DNA from: an uncultured Bacilli bacterium | GTDB taxonomy: Bacteria; Bacillota_I; Bacilli_A; RF39; UBA660 | Direction: 5' to 3' | NCBI GenBank assembly: GCA_944358875.1 | Contig: CALVRZ010000015.1 | Location: 1-37,684 of the forward strand | DNA: 37,684 bases | Part shown: positions 1 to 7,512 of the stretch, piece by piece | Layout of the letters: each line of letters opens with the position of its first letter | Numbering within the stretch: position 1 is the first letter of the stretch | Notes under the pieces: model-generated | Seen by the model: only the letters and a program-made list of their open reading frames with translations | Told to the model about the DNA's origin: nothing | Databases searched by the model: none | Position numbers and translations under genes: made by a program

Positions 1-72
1 ATTAGCTCAGTTGGTTAGAGCACTTGCCTTACAAGCAAGGGGTCATAGGTTCGAGTCCTATATCGCCCACCA
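1..72 (+). tRNA. tRNA-Val (anticodon TAC), 5' end cut by window edge
   Basis: The D stem, anticodon stem-loop with TAC in the loop CTTACAA, T arm and 3' acceptor strand ATCGCCC plus A and encoded CCA are all visible. The first five bases of the acceptor (expected GGGCG) lie outside the window. It is the first of five closely spaced tRNA genes that probably form one transcript ending at the terminator near 678-711. Confidence 0.93.
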
Positions 73-82
73 TTATTTTTTT

Positions 83-389
83 GCCGAAATAGCTCAATTG
101 GTAGAGCAACTGACTTGTGGGATAGATGATATTAATATCTTGAACTATCTTGCACCTTTAATGGGAAACTATTAAAGTGGACGTCGCTAATTCGGGGAAA
201 CCTTCACAAATAATTTGTATGGCAATCCCGAGCTAGGTAATATACCGAGTGTAGAGACTTTATACGACGAGCCTAAATCGTAAGACATGGCTAAGAGAAA
301 GTCCAGACTACAAACACTTAAACGTGGTAGTGAAAACTATAGTAGTATGAATCAGTAGGTTGCGGGTTCAAGTCCTGCTTTCGGCACCA
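83..389 (+). tRNA. tRNA-Thr (UGU) interrupted by a group I intron
   Basis: The exons are 83-118 and 350-389. Joined, they give a normal cloverleaf: acceptor GCCGAAA/TTTCGGC, anticodon stem ACTGA/TCAGT, loop CTTGTAA with anticodon TGT at 116-118, T arm and encoded CCA. Left unspliced, the sequence at 111-120 looks like a His (GTG) anticodon, but that reading gives an eight-base loop. The junction after U36 that restores a seven-base loop also gives the splice-site U and the intron-terminal G expected for group I splicing. Confidence 0.93.
119..349 (+). other. Group I self-splicing intron (IC3-like) in tRNA-Thr
   Basis: I could pair every canonical helix by eye. P1 is 116-125 with 145-154, ten contiguous pairs including the splice-site wobble U118-G152. 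P2 is 156-162/171-177. P3 is 182-186/265-269. P4 is 191-196/227-232. P5 is 201-202/221-222, with a small extension at 206-210/214-218. P6 is 236-239/243-246. P7 is 256-260/299-303. P8 is 270-273/289-292. P9 is 307-311/327-331. The intron ends in G349. Core motifs GGGGAAACC, GGCAATCCCGAG, GTAGAGACT and AGAAAGTCC closely resemble the cyanobacterial tRNA-Leu intron as I recall it. There is no ORF, so any mobility would need a protein supplied elsewhere. Confidence 0.93.
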
Positions 390-397
390 TCTTTTAT

Positions 398-481
398 GGA
401 GGGATAGCGAAGTGGTCAAACGCGGCAGACTGTAAATCTGTTCCTTCGGGTTCGATGGTTCAAATCCATCTCCCTCCACCA
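398..481 (+). tRNA. tRNA-Tyr (GTA)
   Basis: Acceptor GGAGGGA pairs with TCCCTCC. The anticodon loop CTGTAAA carries GTA at 432-434. A long variable arm typical of bacterial tRNA-Tyr is present, followed by a T arm and encoded CCA. Confidence 0.96.
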
Positions 482-506
482 CTTTATGTTATGCCACACT
501 GTTGAT

Positions 507-581
507 TGCCTCGTAGCCAAGCGGTAAGGCACCACACTTTGACTGTGGCATTCGCTAGTTCGAGTCTAGCCGAGGCAGCCA
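507..581 (+). tRNA. tRNA-Gln (TTG)
   Basis: Acceptor TGCCTCG pairs with CGAGGCA. The stem CCACA/TGTGG encloses loop CTTTGAC with anticodon TTG. Discriminator G and encoded CCA are present. Confidence 0.95.
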
Positions 582-589
582 CTATTTAT

Positions 590-665
590 GTTCCGTTAGC
601 TCAGTTGGTAGAGCATTTGACTTTTAATCAAAGGGTCATGCGTTCAAGTCGCATACGGGACACCA
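590..665 (+). tRNA. tRNA-Lys (TTT)
   Basis: Acceptor GTTCCGT pairs with ACGGGAC with one G-U pair. The stem TTTGA/TCAAA encloses loop CTTTTAA with anticodon TTT. CCA is encoded. It is the last gene of the cluster, directly before a terminator. Confidence 0.95.
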
Positions 666-677
666 TTTAAGAAATGT

Positions 678-711
678 ACAAATCCTTATAAAATAAGGGT
701 TTGTTTTTTTA
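678..711 (+). terminator. Terminator of the tRNA cluster
   Basis: A 12-bp stem (678-689 with 693-704, one T-G pair) and a very short loop are followed directly by a run of T. Confidence 0.9.
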
Positions 712-743
712 TGTATAAATTAACATAAATTGCTTAAAAAAAA

Positions 744-1181
744 CTAGCAATTACTAGTTTCATTTATATTATTTAAATTTTTTATATTCATTTTTACTTT
801 GTTTTCATATCTTAATTCTATTATCAATCTTATCAGCTCATCAAAAAGTTCTTCATCTACTCTTGCAAACACATAATAGTCTATCTTACTTTTATCAAAA
901 TAAAATAGTTGGTCAGCTTTAATATATCCATCTCTACCATTTTTAGTATTTGATATAATATTGTCACTTCTAATTTCTAAATTTTCTTTATGAGATAATT
1001 TTTTTCTTTTATGTTCCTCATCTTTAAAGCTTGACATAACATTCGTAACTAAATCATATGAAATACCGCCTACACAATCAGCATTATCATCAATGACAAC
1101 AAAAGAATGTTGCTTATCAATAACTTTCCCATCATCACCAATATATTTTTTTATCACTATGATATCTCCAATATTACACAT
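744..1181 (-). CDS. Possible PemK/MazF-like toxin, 145 aa
   Basis: I do not recognise this firmly. The start (GDIIVIKKY), a conserved SFVVIDDN strand, a later LVTNVMSS segment and an acidic C-terminal helix resemble the layout of PemK/MazF-fold mRNA interferases, where GDI at the N-terminus and a central valine-rich strand are typical. The length is a little above the usual 110-130 residues. It starts six bases after the stop of a 52-aa ORF, and its ribosome binding site (AGGAAG) lies inside that ORF's 3' end, so the two are co-translated. A toxin-antitoxin role is inferred mainly from this layout. Confidence 0.5.
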   Translation of the reverse strand: MCNIGDIIVIKKYIGDDGKVIDKQHSFVVIDDNADCVGGISYDLVTNVMSSFKDEEHKRKKLSHKENLEIRSDNIISNTKNGRDGYIKADQLFYFDKSKIDYYVFARVDEELFDELIRLIIELRYENKVKMNIKNLNNINETSNC

Positions 1182-1187
1182 AGACTA

Positions 1188-1346
1188 TCACTTCCTTTTT
1201 TTTGCTAATTCTACCTTTATTTTTTTATTATTATTTGTTTTTTTCCATTTAATTGGAATAATTTCATCATCAGGATTATCTGTAGGTTTAGCAATAGGAC
1301 TAGGAATTGAAAAAAAACCTTTTGGAAATTTCTTCATAAATTCCAT
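1188..1346 (-). CDS. 52-aa basic protein, first gene of a two-gene operon
   Basis: The ORF begins MEFMKKFPKGFF, has a proline/serine-rich middle (IPSPIAKP) and ends in a lysine-rich tail (KKIKVELAKKRK). A good ribosome binding site (AGGAGCG) lies about ten bases upstream of the ATG. It ends six bases before the start of the 145-aa gene. If that gene is a MazF-like toxin, this could be the antitoxin, but it is shorter and more basic than known MazE or PemI antitoxins and I see no DNA-binding fold. Function unknown. Confidence 0.6.
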   Translation of the reverse strand: MEFMKKFPKGFFSIPSPIAKPTDNPDDEIIPIKWKKTNNNKKIKVELAKKRK

Positions 1347-1540
1347 TTATCTACGCTCCTTTTCCTGTTATATAATTACAATTAAATTTATTATAATCAA
1401 ATTATAACATACAATTTCTAATTACAATAATAAATTTTATATACCATATTATACATTATTTATTAAATAAGTCAATAATATCACATAAAATCACATAAAG
1501 TTATATATTTACCCATATATTTAAAAATTAAAATATATTA

Positions 1541-1568
1541 AAAAGTGAACTCGCAACTCTAAGTTCAC
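1541..1568 (-). terminator. Terminator after the coiled-coil gene
   Basis: Arms at 1545-1551 (GTGAACT) and 1562-1568 (AGTTCAC). On the minus strand the stem is followed by TTTTAAT. It sits nine bases beyond the stop at 1577. Confidence 0.6.
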
Positions 1569-1576
1569 ATTTTTCC

Positions 1577-2338
1577 TTATAAAATATCATTTAATTTATT
1601 TTCAAATCCATCAATTAAATCCTGTAATTTCTTTGAATTAGCTTCAATTTTCTCTCTTTCTGAAGCTAATCTTTTTTCTTCTTCTTGACGATATGTATTA
1701 AAATCTTTTCTTTCTTTCTCAAGTTCTCTACGTTCAATTTCTAATGCATCATTAGATTGATTCAAATCTTCTTTCATTTTCTTCAAATCATCAATATACT
1801 TATTAGCGCCATCAACCCTTTTAGCCAAGCGATCATAAATTTCATCAAAATTATCTAAAACATAACTATTCTTAACTGGTTTAAATATTTCATTATTACT
1901 ACTAGTAGCAACTTGTTTCTCCATTAAATTTTTAAGTTCTTTTTTACTATCATAAATCTCCGTACCAAACATCTCTTTCTTACCTTCTTTCTTCTTTTCA
2001 TATTCATTATACATAAGCCTATATTCAACCCATATTTGTTTCAAACTACCAATACTAGGCTTAACAGCCAAACCCTTTTCCAAATAATTATCCAAATATA
2101 GTACATTATCAATTTCATTATCGATAGGTTTAATTCCCTCTAAATTACTATATAAACTTTTAATTCTACTCCGATAATCCTTATGATCTTTATAAGAAAC
2201 ATAATTAGCTTTTGGGGCATCAATATTAAAATATTTTTTCATACCATTAATAACATTATCGCTTACATGGATTACCCTTTTGGCATTAGTAGGATTAGAA
2301 AAAACAATTTTTGTACTATCTAAATTACTATTTATCAT
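1577..2338 (-). CDS. Coiled-coil protein of unknown function
   Basis: The ATG start MINSNLDS at 2338 is chosen over an upstream TTG at 2347 because GAGG lies at a suitable distance from it. The first 150 residues are mixed. From about residue 165 the protein is a strongly heptad-like, charged coiled coil (LEIERRELEKERKDF, EEEKRLASEREKIE). There is no signal peptide or membrane segment, so it is probably cytoplasmic. It overlaps the end of the DUF1292 gene and is likely translated with it. I recognise no family. Confidence 0.7.
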   Translation of the reverse strand: MINSNLDSTKIVFSNPTNAKRVIHVSDNVINGMKKYFNIDAPKANYVSYKDHKDYRSRIKSLYSNLEGIKPIDNEIDNVLYLDNYLEKGLAVKPSIGSLKQIWVEYRLMYNEYEKKKEGKKEMFGTEIYDSKKELKNLMEKQVATSSNNEIFKPVKNSYVLDNFDEIYDRLAKRVDGANKYIDDLKKMKEDLNQSNDALEIERRELEKERKDFNTYRQEEEKRLASEREKIEANSKKLQDLIDGFENKLNDIL

Positions 2339-2615
2339 TATTATCAACCTCTAAACTATATTTGGCCATTTCTCTCATAATTTCCTTAATTCGGTTCCAT
2401 TCCTTCTCATCATCGATCGCCGTTAAATATTTCTTATCATCCTTAACTGTTATTTTACCCGAATATATAATAGCGTTACCTTCTCTATCTCTTTCATTTT
2501 TAGTATAAATAATATATTTACTATTAAACTCACTTATTTCAAAAGCACAAATTAACTCCACTTCAACCAAATTATTCTTCCCATCAATTAAAGTAATCAA
2601 TTTATCGCCTCGCAT
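2328..2615 (-). CDS. DUF1292-family (YrzB-like) protein
   Basis: The 95 residues follow the DUF1292 pattern: an N-terminal ITLIDGKNNLVEVELICAFE, a strand with YIIYTKN, and the acidic AIDDEKEWNRIKEIM block near the C-terminus. Family members are small conserved Firmicute proteins of unknown function. In Bacillus the homologue lies near alaS and yrrK, but that context is absent here. The RBS is AGGAGGATT. An extended -10 (TGTTATACT) lies at 2644-2649, so this is probably the first gene of the pair with the coiled-coil protein. Confidence 0.75.
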   Translation of the reverse strand: MRGDKLITLIDGKNNLVEVELICAFEISEFNSKYIIYTKNERDREGNAIIYSGKITVKDDKKYLTAIDDEKEWNRIKEIMREMAKYSLEVDNNDK

Positions 2616-2708
2616 TTTTCTAATCCTCCTATACTACTATAAAAGTATAACATATAATTTTTTGTGATTCAACCCTATTTCTATTTTTTTACTAAAAAAT
2701 TTAAACGT

Positions 2709-2733
2709 AAAAAAAGAAGAAAATCATTTCTTC
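2709..2733 (-). terminator. Terminator overlapping the stop of the yutD-like gene
   Basis: Arms 2716-2722 and 2727-2733 (GAAGAAA/TTTCTTC) enclose the TGA stop. A T run follows on the minus strand. Confidence 0.7.
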
Positions 2734-2999
2734 TTAACAATAAAATATTTACAATCAACTGCACAATTTTCTTTAAGATATTTATCTTTATTATCAAAAT
2801 TATTAATCTTTTTAACCTTTTTATTACTACTATCATAAAAACCTTTTAATCTTAATTTACCATAAGCAATATCACCAATAATATAATCAAAATCATAAAA
2901 ATAATCCGTACATTTACTTACAAAATCATCTAAATTAAAAGCATCTTTATAATTATAAATTAATTCATATTCAATATCTTCAACCATAATTTTACTCAT
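2724..2999 (-). CDS. yutD: YutD-like (DUF1027) protein
   Basis: The DUF1027 signature is clear: a YNYKDAFNLDDF segment, then DYIIGDIAYGKLRLKGFY (the family's YDYIVGDWGYGQLRLKGFY region) and the C-terminal KENCAVDCKYFIVKK, matching the family's cysteine-bearing EYCNFGCAYFVL end. Function is unknown in Firmicutes. The start is uncertain: ATG codons at 3005, 2999 and 2987 are all possible after AAGGAG. I chose 2999 for spacing. It overlaps the end of the upstream glycosidase-like gene, so the two are co-transcribed. Confidence 0.85.
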   Translation of the reverse strand: MSKIMVEDIEYELIYNYKDAFNLDDFVSKCTDYFYDFDYIIGDIAYGKLRLKGFYDSSNKKVKKINNFDNKDKYLKENCAVDCKYFIVKKK

Positions 3000-4740
3000 T
3001 ATCATTATACTCCTTCAAATAATCAATTTCAAAAGCACCTTTTTGTTGTTTATACTTACTCAAACTAGATGATGAATTCCAAGTAATATATCCCCCATAT
3101 AATCCCGCATCATAAAGCCCTCTTATTTCCTTTTCTAGTTCAGCACTATTATAATCAATACCATTAGCATCAACATATTGCAATACATCATAAGCTTGAA
3201 TCCAAGTACGAACTATTGCTGGTGTTGGACATTCTTGTTGTCTTTGATATGCATCATCACCCCAAGCTTTCATAAGATCATATGGATTATTCCAAGGTTC
3301 ACTAATACCATAATAACCTCTTGAAAAATGGTCTGGATAAGGCATACCGGAAATTACATCCGCAACATTAGAAATCGCAGGCCAGTATTGTCCATAAGCG
3401 GTTGTATAACTACCATTGGTAGATTCACCAAAAACGTCGATTGAAACATAAACATTTAATTTATGTAATTCATCTGTTGCATATTGAACAAATCGTTGAA
3501 TGGCTTGTACCTTATCTTCGTTATAATTATTGTGCAAATCAACCAAATCAGAAACTGATGTCATTCGATCAGGAAAGCGAACATAATCATATTGAATTTC
3601 ATTAAATCCAAATAAATTAACTGCTTCTTTAGCTAATTCTACTTTATAATACCAAACATCTCTCGAATAAGGTGTTGGCCAATAAGCACCTGTATGATAA
3701 TAAGGTTGGCCTGTTGTTTTCGAAGCAATTGAATTCTCTGGATGATCTTGAACATAATAACTATCTTTAAACGCTGTTATTCTTCCAATAACATAAAATC
3801 CAGCATCCTTAATTTTTTGAATAGCCGCCTTATATGTTTCAACATCTAAATTACCATGTTCATAAGTTGTCGGACTAAATTCTTTCATCACATCCGAACT
3901 ATAAGCAATCGCTGTATCATCCATAATATCGACGACAAACGTATTAATTTTTGTTTCCTTAGCAAAAGCAATATACTCATCGACACTACCTAAAACACCA
4001 GAATTAAGATATAGTGAATAAACAGCTTCAGGCATAACATTATCTTCAAATTTAGGTTTATCAACTGGATAGAAATCCAAATTGATAGCTTCTCCTCCCC
4101 CATAAGAGTTCTTTATCGCTGAATGAATAGGATCATAAACTTCTGCATTATAATTAGCTTTAGCATCTTCTTCATTAAAGACCATATACTTACCATAAAC
4201 ATAACCAGTTATATCACCACTTTTAACTTGATAAGCATTAACGGTCCCATCTTCTTTTACTTCATCATAACCTAAAACTTCTAATTTATCTCCTTTATTA
4301 GCTAATCCTAAAATTTTAGGTTCTTCCGTACTTTCTAATATTGAAGAAGTCGTTCTTACATAAACCTCTTTTTCTAAAACAACATCTTCTTTTTTATCGA
4401 CTAAATTATCACTATCAACATAATAACTATCATCATCAATTTTAATTTTCACATACTCATTATCATCTTTCGTAATAACTTCTGACATAAAAGCCTTAAC
4501 TTCTTGTCCTCTAGATACATCTTCTTCTATTAAAATTATCTCTTTGCTTTCACTATCATAATTATATAAATCAACACTAACTTGATTATTAGCCAAATAT
4601 TTAGTAACCTCTTTACTAATTATTTTTCCACCTTGTCTAACTACTATAAAGACCAAAAGTGCTATAACAACCAAAATCACCAAAGCTAAAATAAACCTTC
4701 CCTTTTTAAGTTTTCTTTTTCTTTTCTTATTTTTACTCAT
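2992..4740 (-). CDS. Membrane-anchored putative glycoside hydrolase (DUF4015) with SH3-like domain
   Basis: Residues 1-15 are strongly basic and 16-37 form one membrane helix, so the rest is extracellular. Residues about 120-190 look like a bacterial SH3 domain (YVRTTSSILES, GDKLEVLGYD, GYVYGKYMVF). From about 230 the protein follows the DUF4015/GH-like TIM barrel: GVLGSVDEYIAFAKET, NTFVVDIMDD, FYVIGRITAFKD, FNEIQYDYVRFPD and VYVSIDVFGEST. The acidic residues in QYDYVRFPD and SIDVFGE are the likely catalytic positions by family analogy. The substrate is unknown, perhaps cell-wall glycan. An extended -10 (TGGTATACT) at 4763-4768 lies upstream, with RBS GAGGTG. Confidence 0.85.
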   Translation of the reverse strand: MSKNKKRKRKLKKGRFILALVILVVIALLVFIVVRQGGKIISKEVTKYLANNQVSVDLYNYDSESKEIILIEEDVSRGQEVKAFMSEVITKDDNEYVKIKIDDDSYYVDSDNLVDKKEDVVLEKEVYVRTTSSILESTEEPKILGLANKGDKLEVLGYDEVKEDGTVNAYQVKSGDITGYVYGKYMVFNEEDAKANYNAEVYDPIHSAIKNSYGGGEAINLDFYPVDKPKFEDNVMPEAVYSLYLNSGVLGSVDEYIAFAKETKINTFVVDIMDDTAIAYSSDVMKEFSPTTYEHGNLDVETYKAAIQKIKDAGFYVIGRITAFKDSYYVQDHPENSIASKTTGQPYYHTGAYWPTPYSRDVWYYKVELAKEAVNLFGFNEIQYDYVRFPDRMTSVSDLVDLHNNYNEDKVQAIQRFVQYATDELHKLNVYVSIDVFGESTNGSYTTAYGQYWPAISNVADVISGMPYPDHFSRGYYGISEPWNNPYDLMKAWGDDAYQRQQECPTPAIVRTWIQAYDVLQYVDANGIDYNSAELEKEIRGLYDAGLYGGYITWNSSSSLSKYKQQKGAFEIDYLKEYNDNE

Positions 4741-4821
4741 TACATATCACACCTCTATCATTAGTATACCATAATCTATCATTTTTTACTATTTATTTTT
4801 TCACAAAGAAGAAAAAGAAGC

Positions 4822-5700
4822 CTAAGCTCCTATTCCATAATATCTAATAAAGAAATAGATAATCGTTCCACATATTGCTATTCCAAACAATAAAAACATA
4901 ATTTTAAGAAAATAATGATTCCTTTTTTCTGGTAGAAATTCATCACTCATACCACCATCAAAATCTTTCTTAGAAAATTTATAAGAACCACTATAGAAAG
5001 ATTCTTCACTTTCTTTGACTTCATCTTTTTTACCAATCGGATCCAAAACAGGAACATCTTCTTTCTTAATCGCATCATCCTGATTAATTGGCTGTGTCAC
5101 AATTGTATCTTCCGTTGGTTTCAAATCACTGAGTAAATCAAGTGGTGACGAATTCGTAGGTATAAGTTGGTCGACTGTAGGATCATCGAGAACTCTCTTT
5201 GTCTGATATTTACGTTCATCAATTTTATTCACATTTTGTTTATTCTCAAGTGCTTCTTTAGCCTTCTCTATTTCCGAAATAGATAACTCACTATCCTGTA
5301 ATGTTGATAAAAAGTTATAATTAGTATCAATTAATTTTTGACTAGCTTCTTTAAGTTTCTTATTATCATTTTTAGCTTTTTCTAACAATTTATTAATATC
5401 ATATATTTTTTGTTCTTGTTTTCTTATTTCATCATCTTCTTTTAAACTATCATAATTAATTTTCGAACCTGAAGTTCCAACATTAGACTCATGTGCTTCT
5501 TTAGCTTTATGATAATCATCACGACTTTCAATTATCTGCTTTAATTTAGTAATATCAATTTCATTAGTATTATCAGGAATAGGCAAATTATCTAAATTAC
5601 TATATTCCCCATATACTTCCTTATATAAAGAGGCATTTTTATTTGTTCTTTTAAACTCTGACAAATCTTGCTTATAATACTTCTCCATCCTACTTTGCAT
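4822..5700 (-). CDS. Tail-anchored coiled-coil protein, unknown function
   Basis: This 292-residue protein has a long charged, helical N-terminal part (coiled coil about 85-165), a proline/serine/threonine-rich linker about 165-235, and one membrane helix at about 266-286 (MFLLFGIAICGTIIYFFIRY) with only four residues after it. That makes it a C-terminally anchored, mostly cytoplasmic protein. The start MQSRMEKYY follows RBS AAGGTGG. An extended -10 (TGGTATGAT) lies about 35 bases upstream. I recognise no family. A role in cell-envelope organisation would be a guess. Confidence 0.7.
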   Translation of the reverse strand: MQSRMEKYYKQDLSEFKRTNKNASLYKEVYGEYSNLDNLPIPDNTNEIDITKLKQIIESRDDYHKAKEAHESNVGTSGSKINYDSLKEDDEIRKQEQKIYDINKLLEKAKNDNKKLKEASQKLIDTNYNFLSTLQDSELSISEIEKAKEALENKQNVNKIDERKYQTKRVLDDPTVDQLIPTNSSPLDLLSDLKPTEDTIVTQPINQDDAIKKEDVPVLDPIGKKDEVKESEESFYSGSYKFSKKDFDGGMSDEFLPEKRNHYFLKIMFLLFGIAICGTIIYFFIRYYGIGA

Positions 5701-5801
5701 ATTACCACCTTATTTCTTTACAATATCATACCATATTTTTTACATAAAAGGAAGAACTTTGTCGTTTTTTTTAATTTAAATTAAAAATTAAATCAAAAGT
5801 A

Positions 5802-5831
5802 TTGCCGAATTTCTTATTTTGATGTTATTAT
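5802..5831 (+). promoter_or_regulatory. Promoter of the ferredoxin gene
   Basis: A -35 TTGCCG at 5802-5807 and a -10 TATTAT at 5826-5831 are 18 bases apart, followed by RBS AGGAGG and the ATG at 5854. Confidence 0.65.
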
Positions 5832-5853
5832 ATAGATATAAGGAGGGATAAAC

Positions 5854-6048
5854 ATGAAGTTAGAAGTTAAACAAGAAACATGTATTGGCTGTGGTGCTTG
5901 TGTATCAACATGTAGTGAAGTCTACGATTTTAACGACGATGGACTTGCTCATGTTATTGAAACACCTGTCAAAGATGAAAACATTGCCAAAGCCACTGAG
6001 GCTAAAGATGCTTGCCCTGTTGGAGCTATTGTTGAAGTTGATGAATAA
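5854..6048 (+). CDS. Ferredoxin, [4Fe-4S]
   Basis: A 64-residue acidic ferredoxin carrying low-potential electrons in the cytoplasm. Cys10, Cys13 and Cys16 form the CIGCGAC motif and Cys54 in ACPVGAI is the fourth ligand, the arrangement of single-cluster ferredoxins of Bacillus type. An extra Cys20 follows the first motif, but the second CxxCxxC of two-cluster ferredoxins is missing. It stands alone with its own promoter and terminator, so the partner enzyme cannot be read from context. Confidence 0.93.
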   Translation: MKLEVKQETCIGCGACVSTCSEVYDFNDDGLAHVIETPVKDENIAKATEAKDACPVGAIVEVDE

Positions 6049-6053
6049 AAATT

Positions 6054-6085
6054 AATATCTTTAAAAAACTAAAGATATTTTTTTA
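6054..6085. terminator. Bidirectional terminator between ferredoxin and SOD genes
   Basis: Arms 6054-6062 and 6071-6079 (AATATCTTT/AAAGATATT) are flanked by T runs on the right and by A-rich sequence on the left, so the hairpin can serve both converging genes. Confidence 0.85.
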
Positions 6086-6674
6086 TTTCCTTATTTATAT
6101 TAGCAAAATCTATAATATTTAAAAAAGCATTAATATAATCACTTCTTTTATTACGATATTTTAAATAATAAGCATGTTCCCATAAATCGAGAGCCAAAAT
6201 AGGTTTAAAACCATAATATAAAGGATTATCCTGATTTGAAGTATTCATAATAAATAACTTATTATTTTTATCCATCGTCAAGAAAGTATAGCCACTCCCC
6301 TTCAAGTTATTTGCCGTTTTTATAAATTCCTTTTGAAAATTACTATAATTACCATAATCCCGATTAATAAGCCTTAATATTTCCCCCGTTGGTTGATTAT
6401 TAATTTCTCCCATCGAATTAAAATAAAGTTCATGATTTAATACTCCTCCAAGATTATAAAGAATTTCGCCACGATCATTCATATCAAACATACTAATATT
6501 ATCAACTAATTTTTCTTTACTATCACTAAAATTATAATTATTCTTCTTTAATAAATAATTAAGTTTATCCAAATAACTTTTATAATGAGCATTATAATGA
6601 ATATTAATCGTTTCTGCATCAATATAAGGTTCTAATCCATCATAATCATATTTTAAATCTATCATTTCGTACAT
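6069..6674 (-). CDS. sodA: Superoxide dismutase, Fe/Mn family
   Basis: This 201-residue enzyme dismutates superoxide to oxygen and hydrogen peroxide. Metal ligands are visible as His26 (NIHYNAH), His81 (LNHELYF), Asp163 and His167 (DLWEHAYYLKY). The gateway His30 and Tyr34 are also present. GG at 76-77 and NQD at 148-150 match the manganese or cambialistic subtype rather than strict iron enzymes. RBS GGGGATGAT precedes the ATG. A -10-like TATAAT lies in the AT-rich upstream region. The gene implies exposure to oxygen in an otherwise anaerobe-like setting next to a ferredoxin. Confidence 0.92.
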   Translation of the reverse strand: MYEMIDLKYDYDGLEPYIDAETINIHYNAHYKSYLDKLNYLLKKNNYNFSDSKEKLVDNISMFDMNDRGEILYNLGGVLNHELYFNSMGEINNQPTGEILRLINRDYGNYSNFQKEFIKTANNLKGSGYTFLTMDKNNKLFIMNTSNQDNPLYYGFKPILALDLWEHAYYLKYRNKRSDYINAFLNIIDFANINKEIKKYL

Positions 6675-6827
6675 TATATATCATCCCCATTTAATTATAT
6701 TCTTATAAATACCATAATTTTACATAATTCTTTGGTAATTCCTCTATTATTTTAATCTATACTTAGTATCAAGAAGGGAGATGATAGATGTAAAAAGCGT
6801 GTGGCACTAGAAAAAAATTACTTTTAG

Positions 6828-6836
6828 TGATATACT
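6828..6836 (+). promoter_or_regulatory. Extended -10 promoter of the two-component operon
   Basis: TGATATACT about 20 bases before the ATG. No good -35 is seen at 17 bp, as expected for an extended -10 promoter. Confidence 0.5.
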
Positions 6837-6855
6837 AGAATACGGTGGTGATAAT

Positions 6856-7512
6856 ATGTATAATATCGTCTTAGTAGAAGATGAAAAAGATTTAAATGAC
6901 TTAATTAAAACCTATCTAACTAAAGAAGGATATAATGTTATTAGTTACACAAATGGCGAAGATGCTATAAGTAATGTTAATTGTAATGCCCATTTATGGA
7001 TCTTAGATATTATGTTAGGATCAGACATAAGTGGTTATGACATTATCAAAAAAATTAGAGAGACTAATGAACAAGTTCCTGTCATTTTCACTTCTGCCAG
7101 AGACAAAGATTTAGATAAAATCATCGGGTTAGAATTAGGAAGTGATGACTATATAACCAAACCGTATTCACCCAAAGAACTAGTTCTTCGTGTCAACAAA
7201 ATTATTAAAAGAGTCTATACCAAAGGTGCTCAAAAAATCAGTTACGACTCCTACAGTATTGATTTAGAGAAACGCTCCGTTACTGATGATGAAAAAGATA
7301 TTGACCTTACTACTCTTGAATTCGATTTACTATATTTATTTGTTAGTAACAAAAACAAGTCCTTCTCAAGGGATGATATCTTAACTCAAGTTTGGGGCAA
7401 TGATTACTTTGGTACTGATCGTGTTGTTGACGATTTAATTAGAAGACTAAGAAAAAAAATGCCAAAATTAAATATTAATACAATATATGGATTTGGATAT
7501 AGGTTGACATAA
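6856..7512 (+). CDS. OmpR/PhoB-family response regulator
   Basis: Residues 1-115 form the receiver domain: acidic pocket EDE near residue 8, phosphoacceptor Asp51 in WILDIML, Thr/Ser in IFTSARD and Lys102 in TKPYSP. Residues about 125-218 form the winged-helix DNA-binding domain (LTTLEFDLLYLF, FSRDDILTQVWG, RVVDDLIRRLRKK, IYGFGYRL). It should be phosphorylated by the kinase that follows; their stop and start codons overlap by one base. Target genes are not evident from the context. Confidence 0.95.
   Translation: MYNIVLVEDEKDLNDLIKTYLTKEGYNVISYTNGEDAISNVNCNAHLWILDIMLGSDISGYDIIKKIRETNEQVPVIFTSARDKDLDKIIGLELGSDDYITKPYSPKELVLRVNKIIKRVYTKGAQKISYDSYSIDLEKRSVTDDEKDIDLTTLEFDLLYLFVSNKNKSFSRDDILTQVWGNDYFGTDRVVDDLIRRLRKKMPKLNINTIYGFGYRLT

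Noticed and set aside
83-130. tRNA-His with GTG anticodon
   Set aside because: The unspliced sequence suggests it, but the loop would have eight bases. Removing 119-349 gives a standard tRNA-Thr(UGU) loop and correct group I splice-site bases.
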